Positions 40,927-52,429 of a DNA stretch of 64,000 nt are shown here, in pieces. The position numbers were made by a program, and so were the translations under genes. Origin of the DNA: Xanthostigma xanthostigma (taxonomy: Eukaryota; Arthropoda; Insecta; Raphidioptera; Raphidiidae); the NCBI GenBank assembly GCA_963575645.1, contig OY754465.1, positions 60,969,901 to 61,033,900 of the forward strand, given 5' to 3'. Position 1 is the first letter of the stretch. Every line of letters begins with the position of its first letter. A model generated the notes under the pieces. It saw nothing but the letters and a program-made list of their open reading frames with translations, was not told the DNA's origin and did not search any database.

Positions 40927-41338
40927 CAGAGGCGGGCAAATCTTTTGATCGTCGGGCCACATTGCTGATGAAAATATGACCGTGGGCCAAAAATTGGGAG
41001 ACCAAAAAAAAGTCCTTTCATTTCCGCAACAAAAATTTTGAAGAGCAAAAAAAATAGGTTTTTTCATTTCCACAACAAAAATTTTGAAGAGCAAAAAAAA
41101 AGTTTTTTTCATTTCCACAACAAACATTTTGAAGAGCAAAAAAAAAATAAAATAAGTCCTTCCATTTCCGCAACGAAAAGGTCTTTTTTCGTCTGTTGTG
41201 GCCTTTGCTAATTACTATTTTTCTAAACTTTTTTTTATGCGTCAAATTATATTGGCTAACTATTTTCGCTCTTATATTTATAAAATGCTTCGCGGGCAGG
41301 AGACAAGTCTACTGTGGGCCGCAATTTGCCCAGGCCTG
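40927..41338 (-). mobile_element. hAT-type element, related to 35222, with internal 46-bp tandem repeat
   Basis: The ends CAGAGGCGGGCAAATC and TTTGCCCAGGCCTG are flanked by the exact 8-bp duplication CAGTAAAC at 40919-40926 and 41339-41346. From 41017 to 41150 a unit with TTTCATTTCCRCAACAAAAA and TTTTGAAGAGCAAAAAAAA is repeated about three times. Confidence 0.9.
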
Positions 41339-41346
41339 CAGTAAAC

Positions 41347-41783
41347 CATAGCGTCTGGCCAATTTTGTTAAAAAGGAAGCGCAATTTATTTTCTATCGAC
41401 GAGTTAACTTTCGATTTTGAAGTAATTCCGCCATTTTTTTTAAATGTTTAAAGCCAAAAAACAGTTTTCAACCCTTAAACACTAATTTGAAAATATCTCG
41501 ATTGCGACTAGGTATTTTAAATATTATGCTTCGTGCGGTGGTCGAGAATCCGCGGTAGTATAATATGTGTACCAAATTTCGTTTAAACAGAATAATAGGT
41601 AGATACGCATTTCTAGAGTTATCCCGCGACCACATAAGCTCATAGGTACATAAATATTTTCAAAAATGGTAACAAACTATGAAACATCGAGATTTTTATG
41701 CCCCATTTCTATAAGTTCCGCCATACGACCAGCACCAATGGTACTGTGGCACTAATGCCATGGATAGGGAGGAAGAGAATGAA
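41347..41783. other. Nothing recognised
   Basis: AT-rich, no supported feature. Confidence 0.45.
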
Positions 41784-42446
41784 AAAAAAATTGGTTGTCT
41801 GTAAAGTCGGTTTACGGACGATAGTTTTACGTGATAACGTATTCCGTAATACATAACCTAAACCTCTCAAAATTTGGTTTCAATCCGCTTATCCTTGGTG
41901 TCGGAATGATAAGAAATGTCAAAAGTGACGTTTGCAACTTACAAAGTATTATGTTCTAATAATAATTAGTTATTCCAATACTTAACTTAGAAGGCGTTGC
42001 ATTTCACAATATACTAATGTCAAAAAATTGAATTAAACATTAGAAATGCAGCCGTTTTCATGTTAAGACTAGACATACGTTCTCTTCTAATTTCCATGTA
42101 CGGCAAACAAAGACGACCGACCGCGTCGCGCCATGCATTAGACAACATTGCATTTATACAGCTATTTTTCTATATAAATTTGTATAAAAAAACTGTTTAG
42201 GCAAATTCTGTTATACGAAATCTATGTAAAATGTTCTCCTCTTTCGTTTAAGACTGGTTTCAAACCGATCTGATTTAAATTGAGCGAGAAATTAGCAAAA
42301 AGCACGCACAGGGTCAGGCGGAACGTTACGCGTTAGAAACGTTCCGCGTTAGGAACGTTACACTTTTTCGTGCATGCAGCCGGTGTTTTATCAATTTATA
42401 AGATTGGTGATTCATCAATTTATAAGACGTTATCACGTCAAAAACA
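41784..42446 (+). mobile_element. TTGGTTGTCTG family element, full-length copy
   Basis: Collinear over its whole length with the units at 33244-34660, from TTGGTTGTCTGTAAAGTCGG to ACGTTATCACGTCAAAAAC, with scattered substitutions and a small deletion near 42145. It contains the GACCGCGTCGCGCCATGC block. It is outside any hAT element, so it gives the family's own boundaries. Confidence 0.82.
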
Positions 42447-42590
42447 AACTTCTTGACTTATATTTCTGAACAGCCTGTATAACGCGGAAAACAGTGACAA
42501 TTCAAAACATTTGACAAAGATTTGCTTCTTCAAGGCAACTAAAAACCTAACATAATAATAGGTAAACGTTTAATTTAATAATAGCAGATA

Positions 42591-42743
42591 ATGGCCGGAT
42601 ATAAACAATTTTATAAATCATATAAACACCGCAAAATCACTAGCCTGTCGGAAAAAAGAAAGCGTAATAAAAACAGCAGTCGATGTGCAACAAAAAAAAA
42701 GACCACAAGACTGCGCCGTGCGATCAGAAACCGATCGGAATAA
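42591..42743 (+). CDS. Hypothetical 50-residue, strongly basic ORF
   Basis: An ATG frame of 50 codons (MAGYKQFYKSYKHRK... to ...RRAIRNRSE) very rich in Lys and Arg. There is no recognised family, promoter or splice context. It may be chance or a transposon relic. Confidence 0.12.
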   Translation: MAGYKQFYKSYKHRKITSLSEKRKRNKNSSRCATKKKTTRLRRAIRNRSE

Positions 42744-43269
42744 GCATATAGGTAGTCTTATCAGCGATTCACATTCTAATTACCTCTAGTCTGCACTTAC
42801 AACTCATCAAATACAAGCTGATGATTTCAGCTGTTGAGCGTCTATAATCTACAATCTCTCATAACCCATCAACAGTTTACTTGATTTGACGTGAATCTGA
42901 TTTATAAATACGATGATCAATTTAAATTTAAATGGCCATTTTTTACTGGCCTCGTTCGAAATATGATTGCATTATATAAGGCACTCAGAATTATTCATTC
43001 GAAACTAAACGCAAATCTTTACATAATTATCTAAACTAAAGAACAGTGAGGGTTCTATCAAATCACGCTCTCCATGCCTCAAACTTACCTTTATTTCTTT
43101 GAAAATCCTCAAAACTGAAATCTCTGAAGAATGTCAACACCTACACATGCACAGACACACACTTAAACACTAAACTGAAAATCGAATTGCAAATTGTAAC
43201 GATATATAGAACAAAACTACTTGCAGTAATGAAAACGGTCAACAAATAAAACGAACCGTTCGCTTTCAA
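42744..43269. other. Nothing recognised
   Basis: No supported gene or repeat. Confidence 0.45.
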
Positions 43270-43620
43270 CACTCAACAGTCACTGAATGCTAACAAAACC
43301 AAACAGACCGTTAATACTAATGTATAAAACACAACAAACAAACACCAATAACCACGAGGAGGCAGCCTCGATGGGCGGAAGGTGCACGCAGCGCTCGACC
43401 GAAGAGACCGACAGCGCACGAACAGCACTCGAGGGGCGAGCGGAAAACAAAACATCACCATGCACACATAAACAAGTGACTGTATAGCTATGGCACAACA
43501 CAACGGAAATACTGGATCTAGATGGCCTACAGAAGGAATCGTATATATTGTCATTTTGTTTACACAATGAGAGTGAAAACACAGCATCATCGCTCACTGT
43601 ACCAATGTGGGACAAAGGAC
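43270..43620 (-). promoter_or_regulatory. Candidate promoter / 5' untranslated exon on the minus strand
   Basis: The stretch has clearly higher GC and CpG density than its surroundings (CCGCTCGCCCCTCGAGTGCT, TCGGTCGAGCGCTGCGTGCA on the minus strand) and TCAGT initiator-like motifs. Two overlapping minus-strand frames of ~105-111 codons have no domain. As the MICAL-like gene needs an upstream first exon on this strand, this is one candidate; nothing proves it. Confidence 0.22.
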
Positions 43621-44355
43621 ATCCACTCGACAGGAAGACGATTGGGTGTCCGTTTGGGGAAAGTATTGAGCGTCAAGCAAGGCAAAAAAATCTAAAGAAA
43701 GGTTAATTAATTACTTATTAAATGCTGCGATCGGCACTGACTAGCTGACAGAGACTTTGATGAATATGACTATTAACTACGCATGAAGACGTAAAATGAA
43801 TAATGATGATAATTACACGACGTGCATCTATTGAAGACACGCCGATAACAAAGAATATTATTTGTCATCATCATTAAATTCTGTAAATAGAAGCCGCCGT
43901 TTTCTCACGACGATTTTAAAACTAATGATTATAATTACTGAGTTGGCATTACCGAAAACAATACTTCTACGTGCGCGAAGAGAAATGACAGAGGACAAGT
44001 TTCTTGCTTTGGGTCACTGTCACAGGTGGGCTGTGGCCATATCACCTGGTCAAGGCCTACACGGATCAAACTGTATATAACAAATTGCGATGCACGGCAA
44101 ATATTCAAATATACAAATCTACTATTTTATACAATCTAAATTGGAAAATGCGTTGCAGAAGTTGTTTCGTTACTGATCAAGTATTCAAAAGTTGCATTTC
44201 TCGTTCTTGCTGCATCTTTAAATATTATAAATGAATATCGGTACAGTTTTTAATTTCATTATCGAAACAACTGTTTATTGAGTTGAATTAAAATCTAACA
44301 AAATGAAGCAGTCGTTCACAGATTATTTCATTCAAAAATTCTTCTACGATCTTCC
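43621..44355. other. Nothing recognised
   Basis: No gene or bounded repeat seen. Confidence 0.45.
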
Positions 44356-44359
44356 TTAA

Positions 44360-45684
44360 GGACGTAGTCCTATGTTCAGGCTCGTTTTCAACCGTTATTT
44401 CAGATTTTTTTTTTAATATCAAAATAATGTACGATGTTTCCAATTTTGTTACATGTTTTACTGACATCGTAAACTAAGACAAAAAAATTTTTTTTGCTTA
44501 ATTTTACGCCATTTTATAATTGTTTTTTTAACCTAAAGTAGACAACTTTAAGTGGAGGTAGGTGGGTAGCGCGGGTGATAACGTCACTTGGAGTCAACTG
44601 AATTATAAAAATTAAATTGGTAAAGTTTGTGTTGTTTCCGTCTAAAATAATAGGATAGCTTTAGAAAAGGAGACGTGCATATTACTGCAGTAAAGAAGCT
44701 AGGTGAGAGAACAGGACAGATAGAGGCATGGCAAGTACGTATTCGGTATTAGGTACACGCTTGCAGTGCGAGTGCGGCAGCTCGGCGAGATCTGCAAAGT
44801 GCAACTTATACGTGCGAAAGAGAAGAGAAGATATTACTATTATTACTAATATATTAATACAAAGCGACGGTAAAATGACAACGTTGCTTGCATGGTAGTA
44901 TGTACGTTCGTTCAAACGTTGAGTAGAAAAATAATACGAATATCCGATAACCTAATCCACAATATCATGGTAATCATATTCCAATAAACTTGCTCATATT
45001 AGGTTACGTCTACCTATTATGAATATATTAGGCACACCACTAAATTGGTTATTGTTTCGTAGGCATGTGGCTCTATCCCGTACTAGAAATAAACATTTTT
45101 ATTGATAAGTAACAAAATGGCGTGTTTTAGAAAAAAAACGAGAAAATCGTGATTTTTTCGATGAAAATCGGTTAAAAAAAATAGAAATAATTTTTATAAT
45201 TAAGTAATTCTAGTACCGAACGGAGCTATTGTTGTGTAGAATACCCTGTGCAAAACTGAAAGCAATCGGTTTTATACAATTGTTTCAATCACCCGCGCCG
45301 CTTAGAAAAACGTAGTTTTGAGAAAAACGCGTTTAAAGTTTTAATTTCAGATTTCTTACAAAAAAATAAAAATGAATATTTACACTAATCAGCTATGCCT
45401 GGTGTATATTAAACCTTCCGTTTCTTCAAAGGCATCGTTTTCTGCTAATATGTTTGCTCTACTCTGCGAGAGTATAAGGGTAACGTGATAACAATAATTG
45501 AGAGGTAAGAGCAGGTAAGAGTCTTACCGTAAGACCGTTGCTGCTCTCGACTATATGCTATAGCTTTGTAAATATTTAATATTTCGGTCTAAAATTTTTA
45601 CAGTATTTTCTAAATATATTATACTTACTAAAATGTAAAAAAAATAAATTCGTTTTTTCAAAACCCGAACACCAGACTACGTCC
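44360..45684. mobile_element. TTAA-bounded element (piggyBac-like ends)
   Basis: TTAA at 44356-44359 and 45685-45688 flanks inverted ends GGACGTAGTC...TGTTCAGG (left) and its partner CCGAACACCAGACTACGTCC (right), about 25 imperfect base pairs. TTAA duplication is the hallmark of piggyBac-type transposition. No transposase frame is visible in the 1.3 kb. Confidence 0.6.
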
Positions 45685-45771
45685 TTAAATAAGGCAACGA
45701 AGAAGTTTTTTCCTTTGTAATCTTGTGTGTTCACCACACTGAAAGGTGAGTTTGTTATCTTCTCGATCATT

Positions 45772-46323
45772 CTAAATGAATACAGGTTCTCGGATATGGC
45801 CATTGGCCACCCTTCCATTTGGGTATACATCCGCAACCAACACGTTAAGCCGGACTTCTTGGTTGACTAACCCGTTCATCGTAATGGTGAAAATGGTTTT
45901 ATATGCCATCAGTACTGTATTTGTGTGCCTACATGTCTCATTGTGACGAAGCAGTACCAAGCGGCCCCCGGAGGCATATGGTTTCCGTTGCGAGCGATCT
46001 GTGTTTCATCTACCTGCACTTCCCCGACATGTTATACACACATAATAATATTGTAATGTAATTATAATAATATAATACCTGTGTTATTATACATATGAAA
46101 TGTATGTCGTTCAAGCGGAAGATACAGGCTGCCGTTTTAATGGGACTAAAACTCTTCTAATAGTCAGAGTGCCCATCGGCAAAAATTTTATTGACACATA
46201 CTCTCCCCAAACTTTGTATATGACTATATTAAGCCTAGTCTGACACCTATTTCCTCTATGACTATTCTTGATTTTGGGGCGTTTTCCCTCTAAATTTTCC
46301 GAAAGATGTCGTCTTGACGACAT
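45772..46323 (-). pseudogene. Degenerate transposase-like fragments
   Basis: Minus-strand frames broken by shifts. 46018-45959 reads VQVDETQIARNGNH, where V-x-V/I-D-E-T resembles the first catalytic block of DDE transposases (Merlin/IS1016-like). After a shift, 45960-45772 gives an open frame with RLNVLVADVYPNGRVANGHI. 46323-46111 is a further open frame, whose link to the others is not shown. Identity is uncertain. Confidence 0.35.
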
Positions 46324-46836
46324 GTAAAAAATTATTGATACTGTTTGTTTTTTTAATTGGATAGCTTAAAAACTTCAACCAAAACACTATAATAATGTTC
46401 TCTGACAAATGACATGAACCATTTAAAATGTCTGACACCTCGAATATGTCGAATATATTCAGAGATTTTAAATAGTTCATATTATTTGAAGTTTCGTTAT
46501 CGCATCGTATACATGTTTATTTCGAAATCAACTTGGCGACACGTACGGTCACTTTTTAGGGTTCACTACCCAAAGAGTGGAACCCTAATAAATATGTTAG
46601 GATGTCAGTTTTCTAGCTCCTAAATTATATGTGCTATAGCCTAGAGATAATTGACATATTCGTATTATATAATTTGACAGCCGAAACCCAAATAAATGCT
46701 ATTTTTTTATTGAACACAATATATTTAGAGGATTCCCATACATCCAACAGAAAAATATTTTTTTAAGATATGGGATGTCTGATTAGGGCTCATTGAGTAG
46801 AGTAAAGCAAGTAATAAATTTCGTAGAATTGATTGT
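46324..46836. other. Nothing recognised
   Basis: No supported feature. Confidence 0.45.
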
Positions 46837-46844
46837 GTTATGAC

Positions 46845-47387
46845 TAGTGATGTGCCGGATCGTTAAAAATGCATATCCGCGGATACGGATTTGAATACGG
46901 ATATTTGGTTTCAAGATCCGCGGATACGGATACGGATCTTAACTTTCTTAGAGTACGCGGCGGTAAATATTGCGCATCGACCTTTGGAAACAGACTATCT
47001 GTTATGGGAAAAAGTTATTGACTTCTTTAAGAGTTAACTCTCATGACATATTGTCTCTTTCCAAAGATCGATGTGCAATATCTCATTATAAAGATAGTTT
47101 TTTATTAGTACCTTTAAGTTATGTACTATTGGTATGGTACTGACTACGATATATTTTTGCAATATAAAGGTGCCAAATACGATTTTAAGAAATAAAAAAT
47201 AATCTGAATGGAATTTAACAGGTTTTCATTATTACCTTATCACCTATATATATAAAATTTCAACTATGAATTGAATATTAATAAGGTAAAAGATCCGTAA
47301 AAGATCCGCAATAAAACTAACGGATACGGATACGGATCTTTCTTCTCCCTCGGATATCCGAGGATACGGATATCCGGCACATCACTA
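46845..47387. mobile_element. hAT-type element, ATCCGTATCC family, copy 2
   Basis: The ends TAGTGATGTGCCGGATCG and GGCACATCACTA are flanked by the exact 8-bp duplication GTTATGAC at 46837-46844 and 47388-47395. It is 543 bp, the same length as copy 3, and inverted relative to copy 1. Confidence 0.93.
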
Positions 47388-47395
47388 GTTATGAC

Positions 47396-48412
47396 TACTG
47401 AAGCAAGTAATTATTTTAATAGTTTGAAAAAAAATTGCGCAGCAAAGCATAGAAAATGAATTAATATGCTTTAACAATCTAACAATTTTAATACAATTTA
47501 AGCATTACAAAGTAAAAGTAAAAAGTCTATATCGCGTTTAAAATATTCAATAAACTGTTAAATCTATAAATAGAGACTTTAAACGATAACCCAGAGTCAT
47601 AGATTTACAAGTTCACAGCAATTTCTATTTTCATAGTGTTTTTTAAAAAAGTGTTTTTATATACTGACCATAATTCCTCGAGTCCAAAACAGAACGCGAA
47701 AGAAGGATTGTTCAGTAAAAGTTGAAAAACATTAAACAATGTCAGTCTTTTTAGGGATACCAGCAACCGCCAGAAGAATTAATTTTAGAAACTCGAGTTT
47801 GTTCCGGGTCATCTCAGTTATTAATTATTTGCTTACATTACTTATTTCCTGTCTATTCCTTCACAACACAATAAAACAAAGACAGAACTCGTTGGTAAAC
47901 CACACCCACGTTGCATGCCTTTCCGAAAAATTCTGAGTAAACAGATCCAGGACGTGATCGAAGAATTTATCCCTGAAGAATTGTGAAATATTCGTATAAA
48001 TCCACTGATTAATCGAAAAACGTGATAACAGCCGATTTATTGTGTTTTTTTCTTGTAAATCACCAACAGCTAGGTTTACTTAGGTCTAGCACCAATTTAT
48101 ATTTTCAATTTAGTCTTTTTAAGGGTACTGTACCTTAAAAGGAAAAAAAGGAGCCCTTATAGGATCATTTTATTGTCCGCCTGTCTGTCAAAACTCCTGA
48201 GAATCAAAACCTATAGAATACTTCCCGCTGACGTAGAATCATGAAATTTGGCAAGAAGCAATTTCTCACAGCACAAGTAAAGGAAAAAATCCGAAAACCG
48301 TAAATTTGCAGTTACATCACAAAAAAATAATGTTTTTAAACCGCAACAACGCGCTACGCACGTACACAGTAACAGCTCTTAGTAATGCAGTGTAAGCAAC
48401 AAGTCTTCGCAA
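47396..48412. other. Nothing recognised
   Basis: A short plus-strand frame at 47739-47936 has no domain. No other feature. Confidence 0.45.
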
Positions 48413-48465
48413 GTAACGGTGGTTCAGTGGTAGAATGCTCGTCTGCCACGCAGGCGCCCTGTATT
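48413..48465 (+). pseudogene. tRNA-Gly(GCC)-like 5' part, truncated
   Basis: GGTGGTTCAGTGGTAGAATG followed by CTCGTCTGCCACGCAGGCG closely follows the D arm and anticodon arm of eukaryotic tRNA-Gly(GCC). The sequence then diverges (CCCTGTATTTTC), so the T arm, B box and 3' acceptor half are absent. Either a tRNA pseudogene or a SINE head whose 3' half was lost. Confidence 0.7.
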
Positions 48466-48817
48466 TTCAATATAAAATTCAATTGATATCTTCACCACTT
48501 CTGGGATAAGAACCTGAGCACAGAGGGTTTGTACGAGAGAAGTCGTGGGGAAACGCCACATAAACGGTTCATCACTAACGAAGCGATGTGATGGCCGAAA
48601 CATGGAAAAAAAAACCTGACGTAGTGTCGCAACGAAAACGAGATGATCAGAGCATTTTCTCCAGTCATATTTAGACACTGTAGACAATAGACGCTCGAAA
48701 ACTAAGGTCAATTGCATCCAAGTAAATTCAACAACACCATGGGCGGAAATGCGATTCGAATGGAGATGGGCACATGAGAAACATATTATAGATGGCAGCA
48801 GGTGTACAGCTACCTAG

Positions 48818-49360
48818 TAGTGATGTGCCGGATCGTTAAAAATGTATATCCGCGGATACGGATCTGAATACGGATTTTTGGTTTCAAGATCCGCGGATAC
48901 GGATACGGATCCTTAACTTTCTTAGAGTACGCGGCGGTAAATATTGCACATCGACCTTTGGAAAGAGACTATCGGTTATGGGAAAAAGTTATTGACCTCT
49001 TTAAGAGTTAACTCTCATAACAGATTGTCTCTTTCCAAAGATCGATGTGCAATATCTCATTATAAAGATAGTTGGTTTAGTACCTTTGAGTTATGTACTA
49101 TTAGTATGGTACTCACTACGATAAATGTTTGCATTATAAAGGTGCCAAATACGATTTAAAAAAATAAAAAATAATCTGAATGGAATTTACCAGGTTTTCA
49201 TTATTACCTAATCACCTATATATATATAAAATTTCATCTATGAATTGAAAATTAATAAGGTAAAAGATCCGTAAAAGATCCACCAAAAAATAACGGATAC
49301 GGATCTTTCTTCTCCCTCGGATATCCGCGGATACGGATACGGATATCCGGCACATCGCTA
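48818..49360. mobile_element. hAT-type element, ATCCGTATCC family, copy 3
   Basis: The ends TAGTGATGTGCCGGATCG and GGCACATCGCTA are flanked by the exact 8-bp duplication CTACCTAG at 48810-48817 and 49361-49368. It is very similar to copy 2, only 1.4 kb away and in the same orientation. Confidence 0.93.
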
Positions 49361-49368
49361 CTACCTAG

Positions 49369-50289
49369 TGGGCTTCACAAACTATTGTTTTAGCACTTGG
49401 AGTAAAAGCTTTTTCCCTTCTGATAGCATGCAACCTTTTCTTTTACAGTTCCAAATCCTTTGGAAATGCTCCATAATTTGAACATTGATAAACACAGCAC
49501 ATCGGCATTGTCAATGATTTATTATTTTAAATAAACTTATTTCGTACACAGTACTATGAATGGTCCACAAATCGAGGTGGTTATATAGCTGGCGCCTCTA
49601 GCGGTCAAGTTTGGCAGTACTCATCCTCAGTCACGACAGTTTGATTCAAAGGGCAGCGCGTCTAAAACTGACTTTTCAATTCTTGATCAGGCTGTACGTT
49701 TCTGGTCGTGTTTACAACATCTGAATTCAATATGATTGCGAAAGATAAAACGCGTGAGAAATGCAGCCAATGTACGAGCATCTCTGGACGCGTATACAAA
49801 GAATACAGGACTGAGAACAAAAGACGATCGTACGAGCGGTGGTGTTTTGTTAAGTGTTAAAGGCGATTGTCTACAGAGACCGCTACCTTTTGTCTCCTCA
49901 TTCCAAATATTATAGAAGATAAAATACAATAATAATTATGCACGCACTATATGCAGTCGAACGAAGAGACCAACCTGACCTGCGATGCGCTCAGAGCTCG
50001 AGGTGGTCAGTGCGTTGGCCATCAGACGGACCACCTATGGATTAGGGTCGGGCTATCCATTCGATACGTTCAACCGAGTCACAAACTAATAATTATCGAA
50101 TAAACTGGGATACTGCAAGAGATCTATAATTTCCCATACGATGTTCAAGGCTCCATACTTTATTATTTAACGTAAATCCAATAGCATCGAGGAAAGATAT
50201 CGCGACTTTTAAAAGCTTGGGAGTTAAGATGTCGGATCGTATTCGCGATGAGCTGCTGGCAGAAATGAGAACAGGGAATATCGATGTAT
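49369..50289. other. Nothing recognised
   Basis: No supported gene or bounded element. Confidence 0.45.
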
Positions 50290-50705
50290 AATAATGCGTT
50301 TAGACGTTCGTTTCTCGACTTTATGTCATAACAGACGCCATTCGCACCATTACTATTTTCCATCTATCAACACTTTCCGTTAATTTCTACATTTTTAAAC
50401 TTCCACTTAATTAATAGCAATGGGCGAGAGAAGGAATTTTTGGACATTAGGATAAGGTAGACAAATTTTGTGCACAGGAGTTTGATATGACCATGGCCTT
50501 GAATAAGGAACCATCTCGATATTTATGTGGAATTATTGAGGGAAACCATGGAAAACCTCAACAAGATGGCCGTTACAGGAATTACCGTTTCTCGGCGAGA
50601 GACAGCAGGAAAGAGTCCCAGCCACATCTTCCCCCGCCGGGATTCGAACCAGGCACCTCCCGAATGTGAGTCTAGTACTCTCACCACTACGCCACCCCGC
50701 TCTGT
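50290..50705 (-). repeat. tRNA-headed SINE, minus strand
   Basis: The head at 50705-50632 reads GGGGTGGCGTAGTGGTGAGA (A box) and GCCTGGTTCGAATCCCGG (B box) on the minus strand. The body runs to ~50290 and matches the headless repeat at 29995-30325. This is the structure of a Pol III-driven SINE. Confidence 0.75.
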
Positions 50706-50876
50706 GTTTCAATGTATTATAAAATCATCAATAAAATAAAACATTTCTTTCATGATAGTTATACCCAATGCATAAGTATTTTTAACATTCAAGATTTTAT
50801 TGTTATTTAATATATTTTCTATTAAATCTCTCTAGCTAATAGTTTCCAAAGAATCCATCAGCCAGCCGTGCCAGTA

Positions 50877-51333
50877 AAGACCGCTTCACACGAGGCTGGT
50901 TTTGCCGCTGGAATCGTTGCTGGGTCTCGCGCTGGCCACGAAGATGGAAATGGTGTCATTGCGGGCTCGCTTGCGTTGTCACAAGATTAATTTCAACATT
51001 AGAACCAGGGCTAATTTTCGTGCTTGTTTGCCTACTTGTTTAGGGCAAGAACCAATCAGGAAACAGTATCTTGTCATGTAGGCAACATGGGAAAACGCCT
51101 ACAAACAAACATGACATCACAGTCAGTGTTTTGGTCAGAGACAATAAACGTTCATTTTTTTAACATTCAAACTGTCACTGCGCGCGCATCAAACCCATCT
51201 ACAAAGTCAGCTTCAAAACGCGCATCGTGTGAAGCAAACACAAAAGTCATCAAGAAACCCATGGGGCCACAGCACGCTTGTAACCTAGCAACCAAATCTA
51301 GCCTGGAATCTAGCGGCAAAACCTCGTGTCATG
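50877..51333 (+). mobile_element. Element with TAAAG..CACACGAGG ends, third copy
   Basis: The left TAAAGACCGCTTCACACGAG then GCTGGTTTTGCCGCTGG and right CTAGCGGCAAAACCTCGTGT are inverted. The body matches copies at 17878 and 19541 (ATCAAACCCATCTACAAAGT). Confidence 0.7.
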
Positions 51334-51559
51334 ATGCCCGAAGCGAGTCAAATATCTCAAACCTTCTGCCCATTTGGTGTATACTATTTTTCTTCATACC
51401 TCGGTCGAAAGTACGCTTATTAATTACTTATTAATTACATAAAAAGACAGATAAATTCCAAACAAGCAGCTTTTTTTGGTTATACGTAAAAACACGAATG
51501 ACTGCTGATCGCGACTATTGGCTGGCGGCAGTAGCGGCAATCTCGTGGAGCGATGTACT

Positions 51560-52184
51560 TAGAGAATACAATCCCGGCCGTTTTCTGGCCCCGAAAATCC
51601 CGGAACCGACTTGGCTAATCTCGAGATTTTCGGGACTGCCATAAACAGATCTAGTTTGCATTCCGTAATCCGTTGCGCCTTGACAATTACCTTGCCTAGA
51701 TTATATTAATATTTATTACATAACAACAAAAAACAATCCTTAAATACGCGATGCGATATGTGAGAATATGAAATCTTCAGATTCCACAGTACAAGTACAA
51801 AATGAATCGGGGTTGGCAAATAGTATTAGACGTGAAATAAGCCTGTTCGAAAATGGAGGAGTTCGTGGATATCACTTAGAAACAGCATATTATAAGTTCT
51901 ATTGTCTATTCCTCCAACCAGCGTAGAATCTGAGCAAGCGTTTTCAGCTGCTGCTTAAAACTACGAAGCAGGCTTGGAAGTCAAACATTGGATGCTTTAA
52001 TATTTCTGCGATTGTATTTTCGAAATTCTAAATAGATTTTTTGTGTTGTCTTTCTAATTTCTTGCAAAGTAAAGTTTTTATTTGTTTTGTCTATTTTCTT
52101 TTCTTACTAATTGTGATCCCGTGATTACGCATCCAAAATCCCGTAATCGAAAAACATGCTCGGGATTGTATTCTCTAGAATCTA
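51560..52184 (+). mobile_element. hAT deletion derivative keeping a piece of transposase
   Basis: Ends TAGAGAATACAATCCCGG and CGGGATTGTATTCTCTA (plus GAATCTA), flanked by the exact 8-bp duplication GATGTACT at 51552-51559 and 52185-52192. At ~51911-52035 it encodes the hAT C-terminal dimerisation region in two frames: PPTSVESEQAFSAAA then a stop and shift, then SRLGSQTLDALIFLRLYF. This block is diagnostic of hAT transposases. The rest of the gene is gone. Confidence 0.9.
51911..52035 (+). pseudogene. hAT transposase C-terminal dimerisation fragment, broken
   Basis: The conserved S-x-E-x-x-F-S region is followed by a stop codon and frameshift, then the R-S-R-L-x-x-x-T-L-D-x-L-I-F-L-R motif. 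About 40 residues remain of a domain of usually ~80, in a protein of ~600. It cannot be functional. Confidence 0.88.
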
Positions 52185-52429
52185 GATGTACTACATGATA
52201 ACCATTTTTCTTGATAGCCGGTCGAAAGTACGCACTTCTGGCATCAGTGCGCGTAATCCCACCAATGCATAAATGTTACACTTTCTGCCTTAAAATTGAT
52301 GCCGGAAGTACGTACTTTCGACCGAGGTACGTAATTTCTTCCTCATCAATATACTGGCGAGATGACGAACGCCATCCTTGATCCGTTAAGTTCTTCGCAT
52401 ACACACACACACATACCCACTTAACACAC

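Larger units (their letters stand above)
51394..52335. mobile_element. TTTTTCTTCATACCTCGGTCG element, split by a hAT insertion
   Basis: The inverted ends CCTCGGTCGAAAGTACG (51404) and CGTACTTTCGACCGAGG (52310) frame the element. A second copy at 62834-63176 is uninterrupted. The hAT element 51560-52184 sits inside with its own duplication. Confidence 0.7.

Noticed and set aside
41017-41150. Possible CRISPR-like array
   Set aside because: Units are direct tandem repeats without unique spacers, inside a hAT element of an animal genome.
43273-43615. Two overlapping minus-strand frames of 105 and 111 codons
   Set aside because: Cys/Val/Ser-rich translations without domain, in two frames of the same GC-rich patch; better explained as non-coding, perhaps promoter sequence.
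50877-51333. 136-codon plus frame (51024-51434) as a gene
   Set aside because: It lies within a repeated element with inverted ends present in three copies; the frame is not kept in the others.
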